Numbered from the stretch's first letter, positions 55,540-64,000 are shown. The stretch is DNA of 64,000 nt from Rhodanobacter sp. (GCA_040371205.1 AP031382.1:3221562-3285561), one strand, 5' to 3'. Translations and numbers: made by a program. Notes: generated by a model from the letters alone, not told the origin.

Positions 55540-56699
55540 GGCGCGCTCCCGCCGGTGGCCGGCTGGGCGGCGGCATGCTCCGGCGCCGGCTTGTGCAGTT
55601 GGGCCACCATGTAGAAGCGCTCCTTGCCGGTACTCGGGTCGGGCTGGATGCTGCCCTGGAAATTGGCGTTGTCGATCAGCGGCGAACCCTTGAGCAGATC
55701 CAGCAGTTTCACCGCCTGCGGGCTCTGGCCCTGGAAGCCGATCTGGCCGCTGTCGTCGAGGCTGAAGCGTTCCAGCCAGGCGCTGGACGGCAGGCGCCGG
55801 GTGAGGTCGAGCAGCACGTCCAGCACGGTGGGGCGTTGCGACTTGCGGCGGGCGAGGAAGCCCGCCGCGCCGGCGTCGTCCTGCAGTTGCCTGCGCAGGT
55901 CGGCCACCTGTTGCGCATCGCCGCGCATCGCCTCCACCTGCGCCTGCATCTGCGCCAGCGCGCTTTCGCGGTTGTGCAGCCAGCTGCCCATCGCCAGCAG
56001 CGCCAGCAGCACGCAGGCGGCGGCCAGCGCGAGGTTCAGCCGCAGCCGCGGACGCGTGCGGCGCGGCGCCTGCTCCGGCGGCAGCAGGTCGATGCCGAGG
56101 CGGCCGTCGCCCTGCGCCAGGTCCACCGCATCCACCGCGATGCCCAGCGCCTTGAGCCGGGCCAGCAGCGGCGCCAGCGTGTCGCGCCGGACCGCCAGCA
56201 GCTCCACCGGGCAGCGCCCCGCGGCGGCCGGCTGCGCCAGCTCGCGCACCGCGTAGTAGACCTGCGACGCGTTGAACGGCGTCTGCCGGTCCATCTCGTA
56301 GCCGGCCACCTGGCGCAGCTTGCCGCGTGCGGCCAGCGGCAGCTGCAGCACACGGCGCAGCACCGCATGCGCGGGCAGCAGCAGGGCCAGCCGGCGATCC
56401 TCGGGGTCGGTGGCCTGCCATGCGACGGCCAGCGCGGCCTGCTGTGCGTCGGCGTCCAGATCGTCGCTCCAGCGTGCCAGCGGCTCGTGCCGGCCGGCGC
56501 GGCGCAGGCACCATTCGCCTTCGTCCAGTTGCAGCAGGTGCCAGCCAGCGCCGTCGGCCAGCGCGGCGCGCCAGCGCAGCGGCAACAAGGCGGCCAGCTC
56601 GCCGCCCCACCACGCGAAGAATCCCGGCAACGGCGAACCGCGCCAGGCTTCGCGCAGGCGATCCAGCAGCGTCCGCAGCGGCGGCGTTGCAGCACTCAT
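55536..56699 (-). CDS. gspL: Type II secretion protein GspL
   Basis: A 387-residue protein. The cytoplasmic actin-like domain (about 1-225) contains QVAGYEMDRQTPFNASQVYYAV, also typical of PilM/GspL proteins; a span follows (about 229-247), then a coiled-coil stem and a periplasmic domain. It recruits the ATPase GspE to the membrane. It overlaps gspK and gspM by four bases each. Confidence 0.9.
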   Translation of the reverse strand: MSAATPPLRTLLDRLREAWRGSPLPGFFAWWGGELAALLPLRWRAALADGAGWHLLQLDEGEWCLRRAGRHEPLARWSDDLDADAQQAALAVAWQATDPEDRRLALLLPAHAVLRRVLQLPLAARGKLRQVAGYEMDRQTPFNASQVYYAVRELAQPAAAGRCPVELLAVRRDTLAPLLARLKALGIAVDAVDLAQGDGRLGIDLLPPEQAPRRTRPRLRLNLALAAACVLLALLAMGSWLHNRESALAQMQAQVEAMRGDAQQVADLRRQLQDDAGAAGFLARRKSQRPTVLDVLLDLTRRLPSSAWLERFSLDDSGQIGFQGQSPQAVKLLDLLKGSPLIDNANFQGSIQPDPSTGKERFYMVAQLHKPAPEHAAAQPATGGSAP

Positions 56700-57547
56700 T
56701 CCCCTTCACCCTCCTGCCAGCGCAGCACCGTGTACGGCTGCGACCTCGAACTGCCGGGCTGCAGACGGATGGTGGCGCGGATCACCGCGCGCGTGCCGTC
56801 GGCCAGCTCGGCCTGCGAACGAATACTATGCGTGATCCCGCCGCCGATAGGGAGTGCGCCGGCATTGGCGTTTTGGTTTCGTGCGGCTTGCAGGCTCTGC
56901 AGCTGCTGCGGAGTCATCCCGGGAATCGCGGCCAGCGCCAGCGGCGGTGCGGTCTCGGGGTTGGGTATGGCGCGGCCGGACCAGATCGTGATGGCCGGCT
57001 CCACCTTCTGATACAGCTCCGGCGTCATGCCCAGCACCTGCTGCACTTCCTCCAGCGTGGCGAACGGGCCGTGGCGCGGGCCGTAGGCACGGCCGGCGGC
57101 GGTGTACTCGGCGCGCAGGCTATCCGCCTGCGTGGAGTTGGCCGTGAAGCTGCGCCAGTCCACGATGTTGGCGGCAAGCTTGTCGGCTGCCGTCGCGTCC
57201 AGCCCGGCGGCGCGGAACAAGGCCTGCAATACCTGCGGCGAGGCGGCATTGAGATCGACCTTGCCGTCCTCGTCGACGATCGACACCTGCACCTTGGCAT
57301 CGTCGAACGCGAAGGGATACATGCGCCCGTCGCCCGACCAGTGCTGCTTGGGGTCGGTCTGCAACAGGGCGTAGATCGCGCGCATCACTCCCGCCTCGGC
57401 GGCGTAGTGCGCGCGCGTGCGCTCGAACTGGTAGCGCGTCTGCAGCGCCGCCGTGCGCGCGAGCGTGGCGTAGCCGCCCAGCACGATCGCCAGCAAGGTG
57501 CACGCCCACAGCACCAGCAGCAGGGCCACGCCGCGTTGCCGCCTCAT
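56696..57547 (-). CDS. gspK: Type II secretion minor pseudopilin GspK
   Basis: A 283-residue pseudopilin, the largest of the set, as usual for GspK. The leader MRRQRG is followed by VALLLVLWACTLLAIV, lacking the Glu5 found in the other pseudopilins, which is normal for this tip subunit. The globular part contains the helix-hairpin-helix-like segment DKLAANIVDWR. With GspI and GspJ it caps the pseudopilus. Confidence 0.93.
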   Translation of the reverse strand: MRRQRGVALLLVLWACTLLAIVLGGYATLARTAALQTRYQFERTRAHYAAEAGVMRAIYALLQTDPKQHWSGDGRMYPFAFDDAKVQVSIVDEDGKVDLNAASPQVLQALFRAAGLDATAADKLAANIVDWRSFTANSTQADSLRAEYTAAGRAYGPRHGPFATLEEVQQVLGMTPELYQKVEPAITIWSGRAIPNPETAPPLALAAIPGMTPQQLQSLQAARNQNANAGALPIGGGITHSIRSQAELADGTRAVIRATIRLQPGSSRSQPYTVLRWQEGEGE

Positions 57548-57555
57548 CGCGCGCC

Positions 57556-58209
57556 TCACGGCAGGCTGCCCGGCAGCAGGCCGATGCGCCCGACCACGGC
57601 GGCGGCGTCCACGCGCAGCGGGATGTCCAGCTCGGGCCAGTCGTCGCCGCCCTGCAGCTTCAGCCTGATGCGCACCAGCTGCGGCAGGCGCGCTCCGTCG
57701 GGCCAGTCGCCGCCCCACGGCAGCAACTGGTTGGTCGCGTCGCGGCCGCGGTAGCTGAAGCCGCCCTTGGCGATGTGGTCCAGCAATACCTGCGGCTCGC
57801 CCAGCGGCTTCGGCGGCTGGCCGTCCGGCGGCAGCAGCGACAGTTGCAGTTCCAGCCGCAGCCCGTCCTTGCCGTCGTCCACCAGCCGCAGCACCTGCAG
57901 CTGCGGCCCCAGCTTGCCGAGGTAGCCGGGCAACGGCGCCACGTAGCGCATCTCGTGCTCGCTGCCGATGAAGTAGATCGGCGTGCCGCGGTCGTCGCGC
58001 TTGATCGGCTGCGCCAGCGCCTGCGACAACTCGCTGCGCAGGAAGCGCTGCGCCGAGCCGATTTCGTCGACGCGCGCGATCGCCGCGCTGCCCGAGCGCG
58101 CACCGTGGATCGCGCTGCGCACGCCGCCGTACACCGCCACCAGCAGCAACGCGAGCAGGATCAGCGCACCCAGCACTTCCAGCAGGGTGAAGCCGCGTTG
58201 CCGGCTCAT
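57556..58209 (-). CDS. gspJ: Type II secretion minor pseudopilin GspJ
   Basis: A 217-residue pseudopilin with leader MSRQRG and processed start FTLLEVLGALILLALLL including Glu5. The C-terminal domain has FLRSELSQALAQPIKRDD. It partners GspI and GspK at the pseudopilus tip. It overlaps the gspI stop by four bases and lies eight bases before gspK. Confidence 0.93.
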   Translation of the reverse strand: MSRQRGFTLLEVLGALILLALLLVAVYGGVRSAIHGARSGSAAIARVDEIGSAQRFLRSELSQALAQPIKRDDRGTPIYFIGSEHEMRYVAPLPGYLGKLGPQLQVLRLVDDGKDGLRLELQLSLLPPDGQPPKPLGEPQVLLDHIAKGGFSYRGRDATNQLLPWGGDWPDGARLPQLVRIRLKLQGGDDWPELDIPLRVDAAAVVGRIGLLPGSLP

Positions 58210-58619
58210 GGCGAACCGCCCGGCGGCGCCGGCGGCTTGCCGAGGCGCAGGGTGTCGAAATGCGCGACCTGCGGATGCGCTTCGCCGCCCCATCGCACCG
58301 TCAAGTCCAGCCGGTACAGCTGCGCCGTCCCGCCGGGCGGCACGCCGGGAACCTGCCACGGCGTCACCGCCAGGGTCCAGCGATAGCGCTTGTCGAAAGC
58401 CCCGCTGAGGGTGCCCGGCACCAGCGGCTCGGTGACGAAGGCGCTGTCGAGCAGGCTGCGCGCATGCAGGGCCGCCTCGTCGTGCGCCGCCGCGTTGCGC
58501 GACAGCTCGATCGCGCCGCCCGCCACCTTCATCAGCGCGGCGAAGGCGATCGCCAGCAGCAGCATCGCGGCGATCACCTCGAGCAGGCTGAAACCATGCT
58601 GGCGGGACGCGCGCGTCAC
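58206..58619 (-). CDS. gspI: Type II secretion minor pseudopilin GspI
   Basis: A 137-residue pseudopilin beginning at GTG 58619 (MTRASRQHG, then FSLLEVIAAMLLLAIAFAAL with Glu5). The start bases overlap the gspH stop (GTGA). The short globular domain is typical for GspI, which nucleates the tip complex. Confidence 0.92.
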   Translation of the reverse strand: MTRASRQHGFSLLEVIAAMLLLAIAFAALMKVAGGAIELSRNAAAHDEAALHARSLLDSAFVTEPLVPGTLSGAFDKRYRWTLAVTPWQVPGVPPGGTAQLYRLDLTVRWGGEAHPQVAHFDTLRLGKPPAPPGGSP

Positions 58620-59071
58620 TTCTGCGCCACCCGGTCCACCACCGCCACTTCGCCGGTGAGCCACGACACGTTGATGCGCCATTGGCGGCTGCCGCTGGTG
58701 AGCACGATGTGGCCGCCGGTGGAACTGCCGTCGGGAAAGAAACGGATGCGTCCGGTGTGTTCGTTCGGGCGGTCTTCCAGCGCGCTGGTAATGGCGATCT
58801 TGAGGCCCGCGGGCAGCCTGACGCCCGTGCGCTTGGGGTCGCTCCAGGTGCCGTTGCGGATGTCCACGTCGAACACCTGCTGCTTGCCCTGCACGATGGC
58901 CTGCGCGCGGGTGGCGCGCAGCGCGGCGGCGATCTCGCCGCTGGCCGCGTTGATGCGCGCGCTGGCCAGGCCTTGCGTCACCGAGAACGACACCGCCGCC
59001 GCCGCGATGCCGATCAGCAGGATCACCACCAGCATCTCCAGCAGGGTGAAGCCGCGCGGACCGCAACGCAT
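58616..59071 (-). CDS. gspH: Type II secretion minor pseudopilin GspH
   Basis: A 151-residue pseudopilin with leader MRCGPRG and mature start FTLLEMLVVILLIGIAAAA. The GspH-type C-terminal region contains RIRFFPDGSSTGGHI, a strong family marker. I chose the ATG at 59071, preceded by AAGGG and giving a short leader; an in-frame ATG at 59128 would add 19 residues and an atypically long leader. Confidence 0.9.
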   Translation of the reverse strand: MRCGPRGFTLLEMLVVILLIGIAAAAVSFSVTQGLASARINAASGEIAAALRATRAQAIVQGKQQVFDVDIRNGTWSDPKRTGVRLPAGLKIAITSALEDRPNEHTGRIRFFPDGSSTGGHIVLTSGSRQWRINVSWLTGEVAVVDRVAQK

Positions 59072-59138
59072 GCCCGCCCTTGCACGCAAGGGCGCAGGCG
59101 ACCGGGCGTGGCGCGTCGCGCGACCCATGACTGCGCCG

Positions 59139-59564
59139 TTACTGCCAGTTGCCCACGTCCTTGTCGTAGCCGTCGCCGCCGGGCTTGCCGTCGCGGCCGT
59201 AGAAGATCAGGTCGAAGTTGCCGTGCTCGCCGGGGTACTTGTAGCCGAACGCATGGCCCCACGGATCCTTGAGTTCGGATTCCTTCGCATACGGCCCCTG
59301 CCAGTTCGCGGCATTGGCCGGCTTGGTGACCAGGTCTTCCAGCTGCTGCGGCGGCGTGCCGTTGTCGAGCGCGTAGTTCTCGATCTTCTGGCTCAGCGTC
59401 ACCAGCTGCGCCTTGCCCGCGCCGTATTTGCCCTTGTCCATGTTCTTGCCGACCTGGGTCACCACCACTGCGCCGACCACGCCGATCAGCACGATCACCG
59501 CGAGCATTTCCAGCAGGGTGAAGCCGGCGGCGCGCCGGATGGAACGAATGCGTTTGTGTTGCAT
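59139..59564 (-). CDS. gspG: Type II secretion major pseudopilin GspG
   Basis: A 141-residue protein with leader ending IRRAAG and processed start FTLLEMLAVIVLIGVVGAVV. The body has the GspG pattern including DPWGHAFGYKYPGEHG, GRDGKPGGDGYD and calcium-site acids near the C-terminus. It is the main subunit of the piston-like pseudopilus. I chose the ATG at 59564, after GAGG. Confidence 0.95.
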   Translation of the reverse strand: MQHKRIRSIRRAAGFTLLEMLAVIVLIGVVGAVVVTQVGKNMDKGKYGAGKAQLVTLSQKIENYALDNGTPPQQLEDLVTKPANAANWQGPYAKESELKDPWGHAFGYKYPGEHGNFDLIFYGRDGKPGGDGYDKDVGNWQ

Positions 59565-59604
59565 GCAAGACCTCGTCATGTCGAATTCCGTAACGGTGCG
59601 ATGG

Positions 59605-60822
59605 CTACTGGATGTTGCTGGTCAAACTGAGCAGCGGCAGCAGGATCGCCGCCATGATCAGGCCCACCAGCACGGTCATCACCACGGTGAGCGCGGGGAC
59701 CAGGGCGGCCAGCAGGCGGTCGATGGAGCGGCGGCTTTCCAGCTCGAAGGTGTCGGCCACCTTGAGCAGCATGCCGTCGAGTTCGCCGGCTTCCTCGCCC
59801 ACCTGCACCATCTGCAGGGCGAGCCGCGGGAACAGCTTGGTCTGGCCCAGCGCGAAGCCGAGACCGGAGCCTTCCTTCACCTGGTCGTGCGCCTGCGCCA
59901 GCGCCGCGTCGAGCGCGCGGTTGGCGGTGACCTGCCGCGCGATGGCCAGCGCGCCCAGCAGCGGCACGCCGTTCTTGAGCAGGGTGCCCAGCGTGCGCGC
60001 GATACGCGCGGTCTGCACCTTGAGCAGCAGCGGGCCGGCCACCCGCAGGCGCAGCAGGCGCGCATCCCAGGCCAGCCGCACGGCCGGCTCGCGCAGGCGC
60101 AGGCGCAGGAAGAAAGCGCCGCCGGCCAACAGCAGCACGATCAGCCACCACCACGACTGCAGGGTCTGCCCCAGCACCAGCACCGCCTGGGTGATCCACG
60201 GCAGCGGCACCTGCATGTCCGAAAAGATCGGCACGAACTGCGGCACCACGTAGGCCAGCAGCAGCACCAGCGACCCCAGCACGCCCACCAGCAGGAAGGC
60301 CGGGTAGATCAGCGAGTTGATGATGCTGCCGCGCAATTCCTGCGAGCGCTCGAGGTAATCCGCGAGCCGGCGCAGCGTCTCCTCCAGCGAACCGCCGGCC
60401 TCGCCCGCGCGCACCAGCGCGATGTACAGCCGGGGAAACGCGCCGTGCTCCTCGTCCAGCGCCTGCGACAGCGTCATGCCGCCGCGCACGCGGTCGCGCA
60501 CGCGCTCGATCAGCTTCTTCGCACGCTCGCCCTCGGGCAGGTCGAGCAGGATGCCCAGCGCGCGGTCCAGCGGCTGGCCGGCACCGAGCAGGGTCGCCAG
60601 CTGATGGGTGAACTGCGCCAGCTGGTCGCCGCTGAACGGCCCGCGCTTGAACAGCGCGGCCAGGCCCGAACCGCCGCCCATCGCATCCGCCGGCTTCGCC
60701 TCCAGCGGCGTGTGGCCCTGGTCCTGCAGGTGCGCCACCACCTCGTCGACGCTGGCGGCTTCCATCTGGCCCTGCAGCACTTCGCCCGTGTGGCTGATGG
60801 CCTTGTACTGGAACTGGCTCAC
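59605..60822 (-). CDS. gspF: Type II secretion inner-membrane platform protein GspF
   Basis: A 405-residue polytopic protein with two T2SSF domains (about 70-190 and 270-395) and three spans. It begins VSQFQYKAIS, the usual GspF N-terminus, at GTG 60822. Markers are LATLLGAGQPLDRAL, LIRAGEAGGSLEETLRRL-type motif (here VRAGEAGGSLEE) and GEEAGELDGMLLKVAD. The Shine-Dalgarno and start codon lie in a perfect hairpin (60821-60843). An upstream GTG at 60921 would add 33 atypical residues. Confidence 0.93.
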   Translation of the reverse strand: MSQFQYKAISHTGEVLQGQMEAASVDEVVAHLQDQGHTPLEAKPADAMGGGSGLAALFKRGPFSGDQLAQFTHQLATLLGAGQPLDRALGILLDLPEGERAKKLIERVRDRVRGGMTLSQALDEEHGAFPRLYIALVRAGEAGGSLEETLRRLADYLERSQELRGSIINSLIYPAFLLVGVLGSLVLLLAYVVPQFVPIFSDMQVPLPWITQAVLVLGQTLQSWWWLIVLLLAGGAFFLRLRLREPAVRLAWDARLLRLRVAGPLLLKVQTARIARTLGTLLKNGVPLLGALAIARQVTANRALDAALAQAHDQVKEGSGLGFALGQTKLFPRLALQMVQVGEEAGELDGMLLKVADTFELESRRSIDRLLAALVPALTVVMTVLVGLIMAAILLPLLSLTSNIQ

Positions 60823-60843
60823 GGTTGGCGCCTCGCCAACCGT
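60821..60843 (-). promoter_or_regulatory. Hairpin enclosing the gspF ribosome binding site and start codon
   Basis: Perfect 10-bp inverted repeat, ACGGTTGGCG and its complement, with a three-base AGG loop (minus-strand sense). The loop and adjacent stem hold the GAGG Shine-Dalgarno, and the stem includes the first two bases of the GTG start. This is the only sizeable gap (114 bases) within the otherwise tightly packed secretion operon. It could lower or regulate gspF translation relative to gspE. Confidence 0.55.
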
Positions 60844-60936
60844 ACATAGGCAATAGGCTCTCTGAAATGGCCGAAACTCGCCCCATAAACCTGCGGGAAT
60901 CTGCCCTGCCTGATTTCGCACCCCGTATTCAGGGCG

Positions 60937-62670
60937 TCAACCCTCCTGCGTGACACGCAGCACCTCCTCCAGCGTGGTGACACCGGCGAGGGATTTGGCG
61001 ATGCCGTCCTCGTACATGGTGCGCATGCCTTCGGCGCGCGCCTGCTTCTCGATCTCGCCGGCGTCGGCCTTCTGCATCACCAGGCGGCGCAGCGGCTCGC
61101 TCATCACCAGGAATTCCATGATCGCCTGGCGGCCGCGGTAGCCGCTGGGGTTGGCCGCGCTGGTGCCGGGCTTCCACAAGCGGATCGGCTTGCCGTCGGC
61201 GTATTTCTCCAGCTCGAACTGCGCGATCACCTCGGGCGAGGGCTGGTAGGGCACCGCCGTCTCCGGGTCGAGCCGGCGCACCAGCCGCTGCGCGAGGATG
61301 CCGTTGACGGTGGAGCCGAGCAGGTAGTCCTCCACGCCCATGTCGAGCAGGCGGGTGACGCCGCCGGCCGCGCTGTTGGTGTGCAGCGTGGACAGCACCA
61401 GGTGGCCGGTGAGCGCGGACTGGATCGCGATGCGGCAGGTCTCCAGATCGCGCATCTCGCCGATCATGATGACGTCCGGGTCCTGGCGCACGATGGAGCG
61501 CAGCGCAGCGGCGAAGTCCAGCCCGATCTGCGGTTTGGCCTGGATCTGGTTGATGCCTTCGATCTGGTACTCGACCGGGTCCTCGACGGTGATGATCTTC
61601 ACGTCGGGCGTATTGATCTTCGACAGCGCGGTGTACAGCGTGGTGGTCTTGCCCGAGCCGGTGGGGCCGGTGACCAGCAGGATGCCGTGCGGCCGTTCCA
61701 GCACCTCGACGAAGCGCGACTGGAAGCTGTCGGTGAAACCCAGCGTGGCGAAGTCGAACACCACCGACTCGCGGTCGAGGATGCGCATCACCACCGATTC
61801 GCCGAAGCTGGTCGGCACGGTGGACACGCGCAGGTCCAGTTCCTTGCCCTGCACGCGCAGCTGGATGCGGCCGTCCTGCGGCAGGCGGCGCTCGGCGATG
61901 TTGAGCTTGGCCATGATCTTCACGCGCGAGATCACCGCGGCGGTGGAACTGGACGGCGGCGCCTCCACCTCGTGCAGCACGCCGTCGATGCGGTAGCGCA
62001 CCTTGAGCCGGTTCTCGAACGGCTCGATGTGCACGTCGGAGGCGCGCTGCTCCACCGCACGCTGCAGGATCAGGTTGACCAGCCGGATCACCGGCGCCTC
62101 GCTGGCGAGGTCGCGCAGGTGCTCGACGTCGTCCACTTCGGTGGCACCGCCGTCGATGTTCTCCACGATGGTGCCCATCGCGGAACGGCCGCTGCCGTAG
62201 TAGCGCTCGATCAGGTCGTCGATCTCCGAGCGCAGGCCGATGCGCAGCGCCACCGGCCTGCCCGCCGCCAGCGTCACCGCCTGCAGCGGGTAGGGGTCGG
62301 CCGGGTCGGCCATCACCAGCGCCAGGCCTTGCGCACCGTCGCTCACCGGCACCACGTGCTGCTGCTTGAGGAAGCGCAGCGAGAGTTCGAGATCCGGCGG
62401 CGCCAGCTCGGGCGCCTCGCGCGCGGCGAGCAGCGGCACGTCGAGCAGTTCGCTCCACGCCTCGGCCAGCTCGCGTTCGTTGACCAGGCCGAGTCGCGCC
62501 AGCAGCGCCGTGAGCGTGCCTTCGGTGGCCTCCTCGTGCAGGCGCCGCGCCCGCGCCAGGTCGCCGTCCTTCAGGCGGCCGCGGGCTACCAGCAGCGCGC
62601 ACACCGCCGTCTCGCGTCCGTCCACCGTCGCCGCTCCCGCATGCCCCGCCGGCTGCACTACTGCCGACAT
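60937..62670 (-). CDS. gspE: Type II secretion ATPase GspE (XpsE-like)
   Basis: A 577-residue cytoplasmic ATPase that powers pseudopilus assembly. It has an N-terminal N1E-type domain binding GspL (about 25-160), then the ATPase core with Walker A VTGPTGSGKTTTLY, the Asp-box region ITVEDPVEYQIEGINQIQ, Walker B DPDVIMIGEMRD and the His-box STLHTNSA. The zinc-binding tetracysteine insert typical of most GspE proteins is absent: the stretch after LAQRLVRRLDPE has no cysteines. To my knowledge this matches Xanthomonas XpsE. First gene of the eleven-gene operon. Confidence 0.96.
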   Translation of the reverse strand: MSAVVQPAGHAGAATVDGRETAVCALLVARGRLKDGDLARARRLHEEATEGTLTALLARLGLVNERELAEAWSELLDVPLLAAREAPELAPPDLELSLRFLKQQHVVPVSDGAQGLALVMADPADPYPLQAVTLAAGRPVALRIGLRSEIDDLIERYYGSGRSAMGTIVENIDGGATEVDDVEHLRDLASEAPVIRLVNLILQRAVEQRASDVHIEPFENRLKVRYRIDGVLHEVEAPPSSSTAAVISRVKIMAKLNIAERRLPQDGRIQLRVQGKELDLRVSTVPTSFGESVVMRILDRESVVFDFATLGFTDSFQSRFVEVLERPHGILLVTGPTGSGKTTTLYTALSKINTPDVKIITVEDPVEYQIEGINQIQAKPQIGLDFAAALRSIVRQDPDVIMIGEMRDLETCRIAIQSALTGHLVLSTLHTNSAAGGVTRLLDMGVEDYLLGSTVNGILAQRLVRRLDPETAVPYQPSPEVIAQFELEKYADGKPIRLWKPGTSAANPSGYRGRQAIMEFLVMSEPLRRLVMQKADAGEIEKQARAEGMRTMYEDGIAKSLAGVTTLEEVLRVTQEG

Positions 62671-62870
62671 ATGTCACCCCGCCAGTGAATCGCGACTGCC
62701 AAAGTAAACCGCCTTTCGACTGTGCCCTCCCCCCCGAGACCGCACGACGAACTTACATAGTTAACACATCGACGGAGCGGCTGGCGAGCGCGGCATCGCA
62801 GGCCCGCGCCAGCGCACGGTTTGCCGTCCCGCACCAGTCTGGGACAATGCGGCTTTTCATCGGGTTCCCC

Positions 62871-63659
62871 ATGCAGCTCGTCGACATCGGCGCCAACCTC
62901 GGCCACGAATCCTTCCGTCACGACTTCGATGCCCTGCTGCGACGCGCGCAGGAACATGGCGTCGGCCGGATGATCGTCACCGGCGCCTCGCGCGAAGGCA
63001 GCGAGCACGCGCTGGCGCTGGCGCACGCGCATCCCGGCGTGCTGTGGGCCACCGCCGGCGTGCATCCGCACCACGCCGTCGACTACGACGACGCCACCGA
63101 CGCGCGGCTGCGCGAACTCGCGCAGGATCCTGCGGTGCGCGCGGCGGGCGAGACCGGGCTGGACTACCACCGCAACTATTCGCCGCGCGACGTGCAGCTC
63201 GCCGCGTTCGAACGGCAACTGCGCATCGCCGCCGACCTCGGCAAGCCGCTGTTCCTGCACCAGCGCGACGCGCACGGCGATTTCGTCGCCCTGCTGAAGC
63301 GTTACCGCGACCGCGTGCCCGCCGCCGTGGTGCACTGCTTCACCGACACCCGCGAGGCGCTGCGCGACTACCTCGCGCTGGACTGCCACATCGGCATCAC
63401 CGGCTGGATCTGCGACGAGCGCCGCGGCACCCACCTGCGCGAATTGGTGAAGGAAATCCCCGCCCACCGGCTGATGATCGAGACCGACGCGCCCTACCTG
63501 CTGCCGCGCACCGTGCGTCCGCAACCCGCGCACCGCCGCAACGAGCCGATGTACCTCAAGCACATCTGCGAGGAGATCGCGCGCGACCGCGGCGAAAGCG
63601 CCGAGACGGTGGCGGCGAACAGCACGGCGGCGGCGGCGGCGTTCTTCGGCTTGGGCTGA
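62871..63659 (+). CDS. TatD-family metal-dependent DNase
   Basis: A 262-residue TIM-barrel hydrolase. Motifs include MQLVDIGANLGHESF, GVHPHHAVDY, the metal ligands in AAGETGLDYHRNYSP, FLHQRDA, VVHCFTD and the final IETDAPYLLPR. E. coli TatD is a 3'-5' exonuclease/DNase implicated in DNA repair and peroxide resistance, not Tat export. I chose the ATG at 62871: a -10-like GACAAT at 62843-62848 overlaps the alternative ATG at 62847, which disfavours it. Confidence 0.92.
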   Translation: MQLVDIGANLGHESFRHDFDALLRRAQEHGVGRMIVTGASREGSEHALALAHAHPGVLWATAGVHPHHAVDYDDATDARLRELAQDPAVRAAGETGLDYHRNYSPRDVQLAAFERQLRIAADLGKPLFLHQRDAHGDFVALLKRYRDRVPAAVVHCFTDTREALRDYLALDCHIGITGWICDERRGTHLRELVKEIPAHRLMIETDAPYLLPRTVRPQPAHRRNEPMYLKHICEEIARDRGESAETVAANSTAAAAAFFGLG

Positions 63660-63678
63660 GCCTGCGCAGCCGGCCGCA

Positions 63679-64000
63679 TCAAGGCGACAACACCCGCGTC
63701 TCGCCCGGCGCCAAGCCGTCCAGCGCATGCCCGCCGATGCGCACGCGGATCAGCCGCAGCGTGGGAAAGCCCACCGCGGCGGTCATCCGCCGTACCTGGC
63801 GGTTGCGGCCCTCGCGCAGGGTGATGCTGAGCCAGCTGGTGGGGATGGCCTTGCGGAAGCGCACGGGCGGATCGCGCGGCCACAGCCAGTCCGGCTCCGC
63901 CGCGTGCCCAGCATCCGCCGGCAAGGTGGGCCCGTCGTTCAAGGCCACGCCACGGCGCAGGGCGGCGATCGCCGCGTCGTCGATGGCGCCGTCCACCTGC
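63679..64000 (-). CDS. rRNA pseudouridine synthase, RluE-like (5' end beyond the window)
   Basis: The C-terminal 106 residues are visible; the gene continues past the right edge. [20 protein letters not shown] is the conserved C-terminal motif of RsuA/RluB/RluE-type pseudouridine synthases, and [13 protein letters not shown] fits RluE, which modifies 23S rRNA in E. coli. The catalytic Asp region lies outside the window, so the assignment to RluE rather than a paralogue is tentative. It converges with the TatD gene. Confidence 0.75.
   Translation of the reverse strand, partial: QVDGAIDDAAIAALRRGVALNDGPTLPADAGHAAEPDWLWPRDPPVRFRKAIPTSWLSITLREGRNRQVRRMTAAVGFPTLRLIRVRIGGHALDGLAPGETRVLSP

Noticed and set aside
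60823-60921. Upstream GTG start extending GspF by 33 residues
   Set aside because: The extension is unlike GspF N-termini, while VSQFQYKAIS at 60822 fits the family and has GAGG upstream.
62727-62736. Run of C bases upstream of gspE as a phase-variable tract
   Set aside because: Only about seven or eight bases, in an untranslated divergent region, without evidence of length variation.

Overview
The window is about 64 kb of compact, GC-rich (roughly two-thirds G+C by eye) Gram-negative chromosome with no insertion sequences, integrases, CRISPR arrays, rRNA or tRNA genes that I can recognise. Gene content points to an obligately respiring gammaproteobacterium of the Xanthomonadales (Lysobacterales), probably the Rhodanobacter/Dyella/Frateuria side of the order. 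The main reason is the type II secretion operon: its order E-F-G-H-I-J-K-L-M-N-D, lipoprotein secretin and cysteine-free GspE are those of the Xanthomonas xps system. The species assignment is inference from gene content, not a database match.

Layout. 1-4.5 kb: an LTA-synthase-like phosphoglycerol transferase, the tatABC operon and a secreted SYLF protein. 4.5-6.4 kb: ferrochelatase overlapping an alpha/beta hydrolase. 6.4-11 kb: a tight leftward operon (6-TM protein, XRE regulator, exported S33-type hydrolase, 57-residue membrane protein, NatA-like ATPase, NatB-like permease) behind a sigma70-like promoter with a palindromic operator candidate. 11.5-17.2 kb: a chaperone-usher fimbrial operon (pilin, chaperone, usher, tip protein) followed by a convergent small pilin-like gene. 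17.4-25 kb: the aa3 cytochrome oxidase cluster (ctaB, ctaA, Sco-like protein, SURF1, twin-TM protein, subunit III, small assembly protein, subunit I, subunit II) and a DUF2244 protein. 25.7-31.9 kb: bifunctional PutA, an ArsR regulator divergent from an SDR, and a coniferyl-aldehyde-dehydrogenase-like enzyme. 32-42 kb: FadL-type porin, YcgL protein, a very large membrane-anchored ankyrin protein, a Kef-type antiporter, an SDR and a membrane GH17 protein. 42-51.8 kb: lytic transglycosylase Slt, an orphan membrane protein, CCA-adding enzyme, a CHASE-PAS-GGDEF-EAL protein, helicase HrpB and a small secreted orphan. 51.8-62.7 kb: the complete type II secretion operon. 62.9-64 kb: TatD nuclease and the 3' part of an RluE-type pseudouridine synthase.

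Functional themes. TatABC exports folded proteins into the periplasm, from which the type II system can pass substrates across the outer membrane. Ferrochelatase, heme O synthase, heme A synthase and SURF1 serve the aa3 oxidase encoded beside them. PutA and the aldehyde dehydrogenases feed the respiratory chain. FadL, fimbriae, GH17, Slt and the c-di-GMP protein concern the envelope, adhesion and surface behaviour.

The features I consider most worth following are the six-gene XRE/hydrolase/exporter operon and its repeated TTTACA operator candidates, which recur before the fimbrial pilin gene. Next are a perfect hairpin enclosing the ribosome binding site and start codon of gspF, the absence of ctaG (cox11) and senC from the oxidase cluster combined with a Sco-like protein apparently lacking the usual histidine ligand, and the giant membrane-ankyrin protein with a possibly leaderless transcript.
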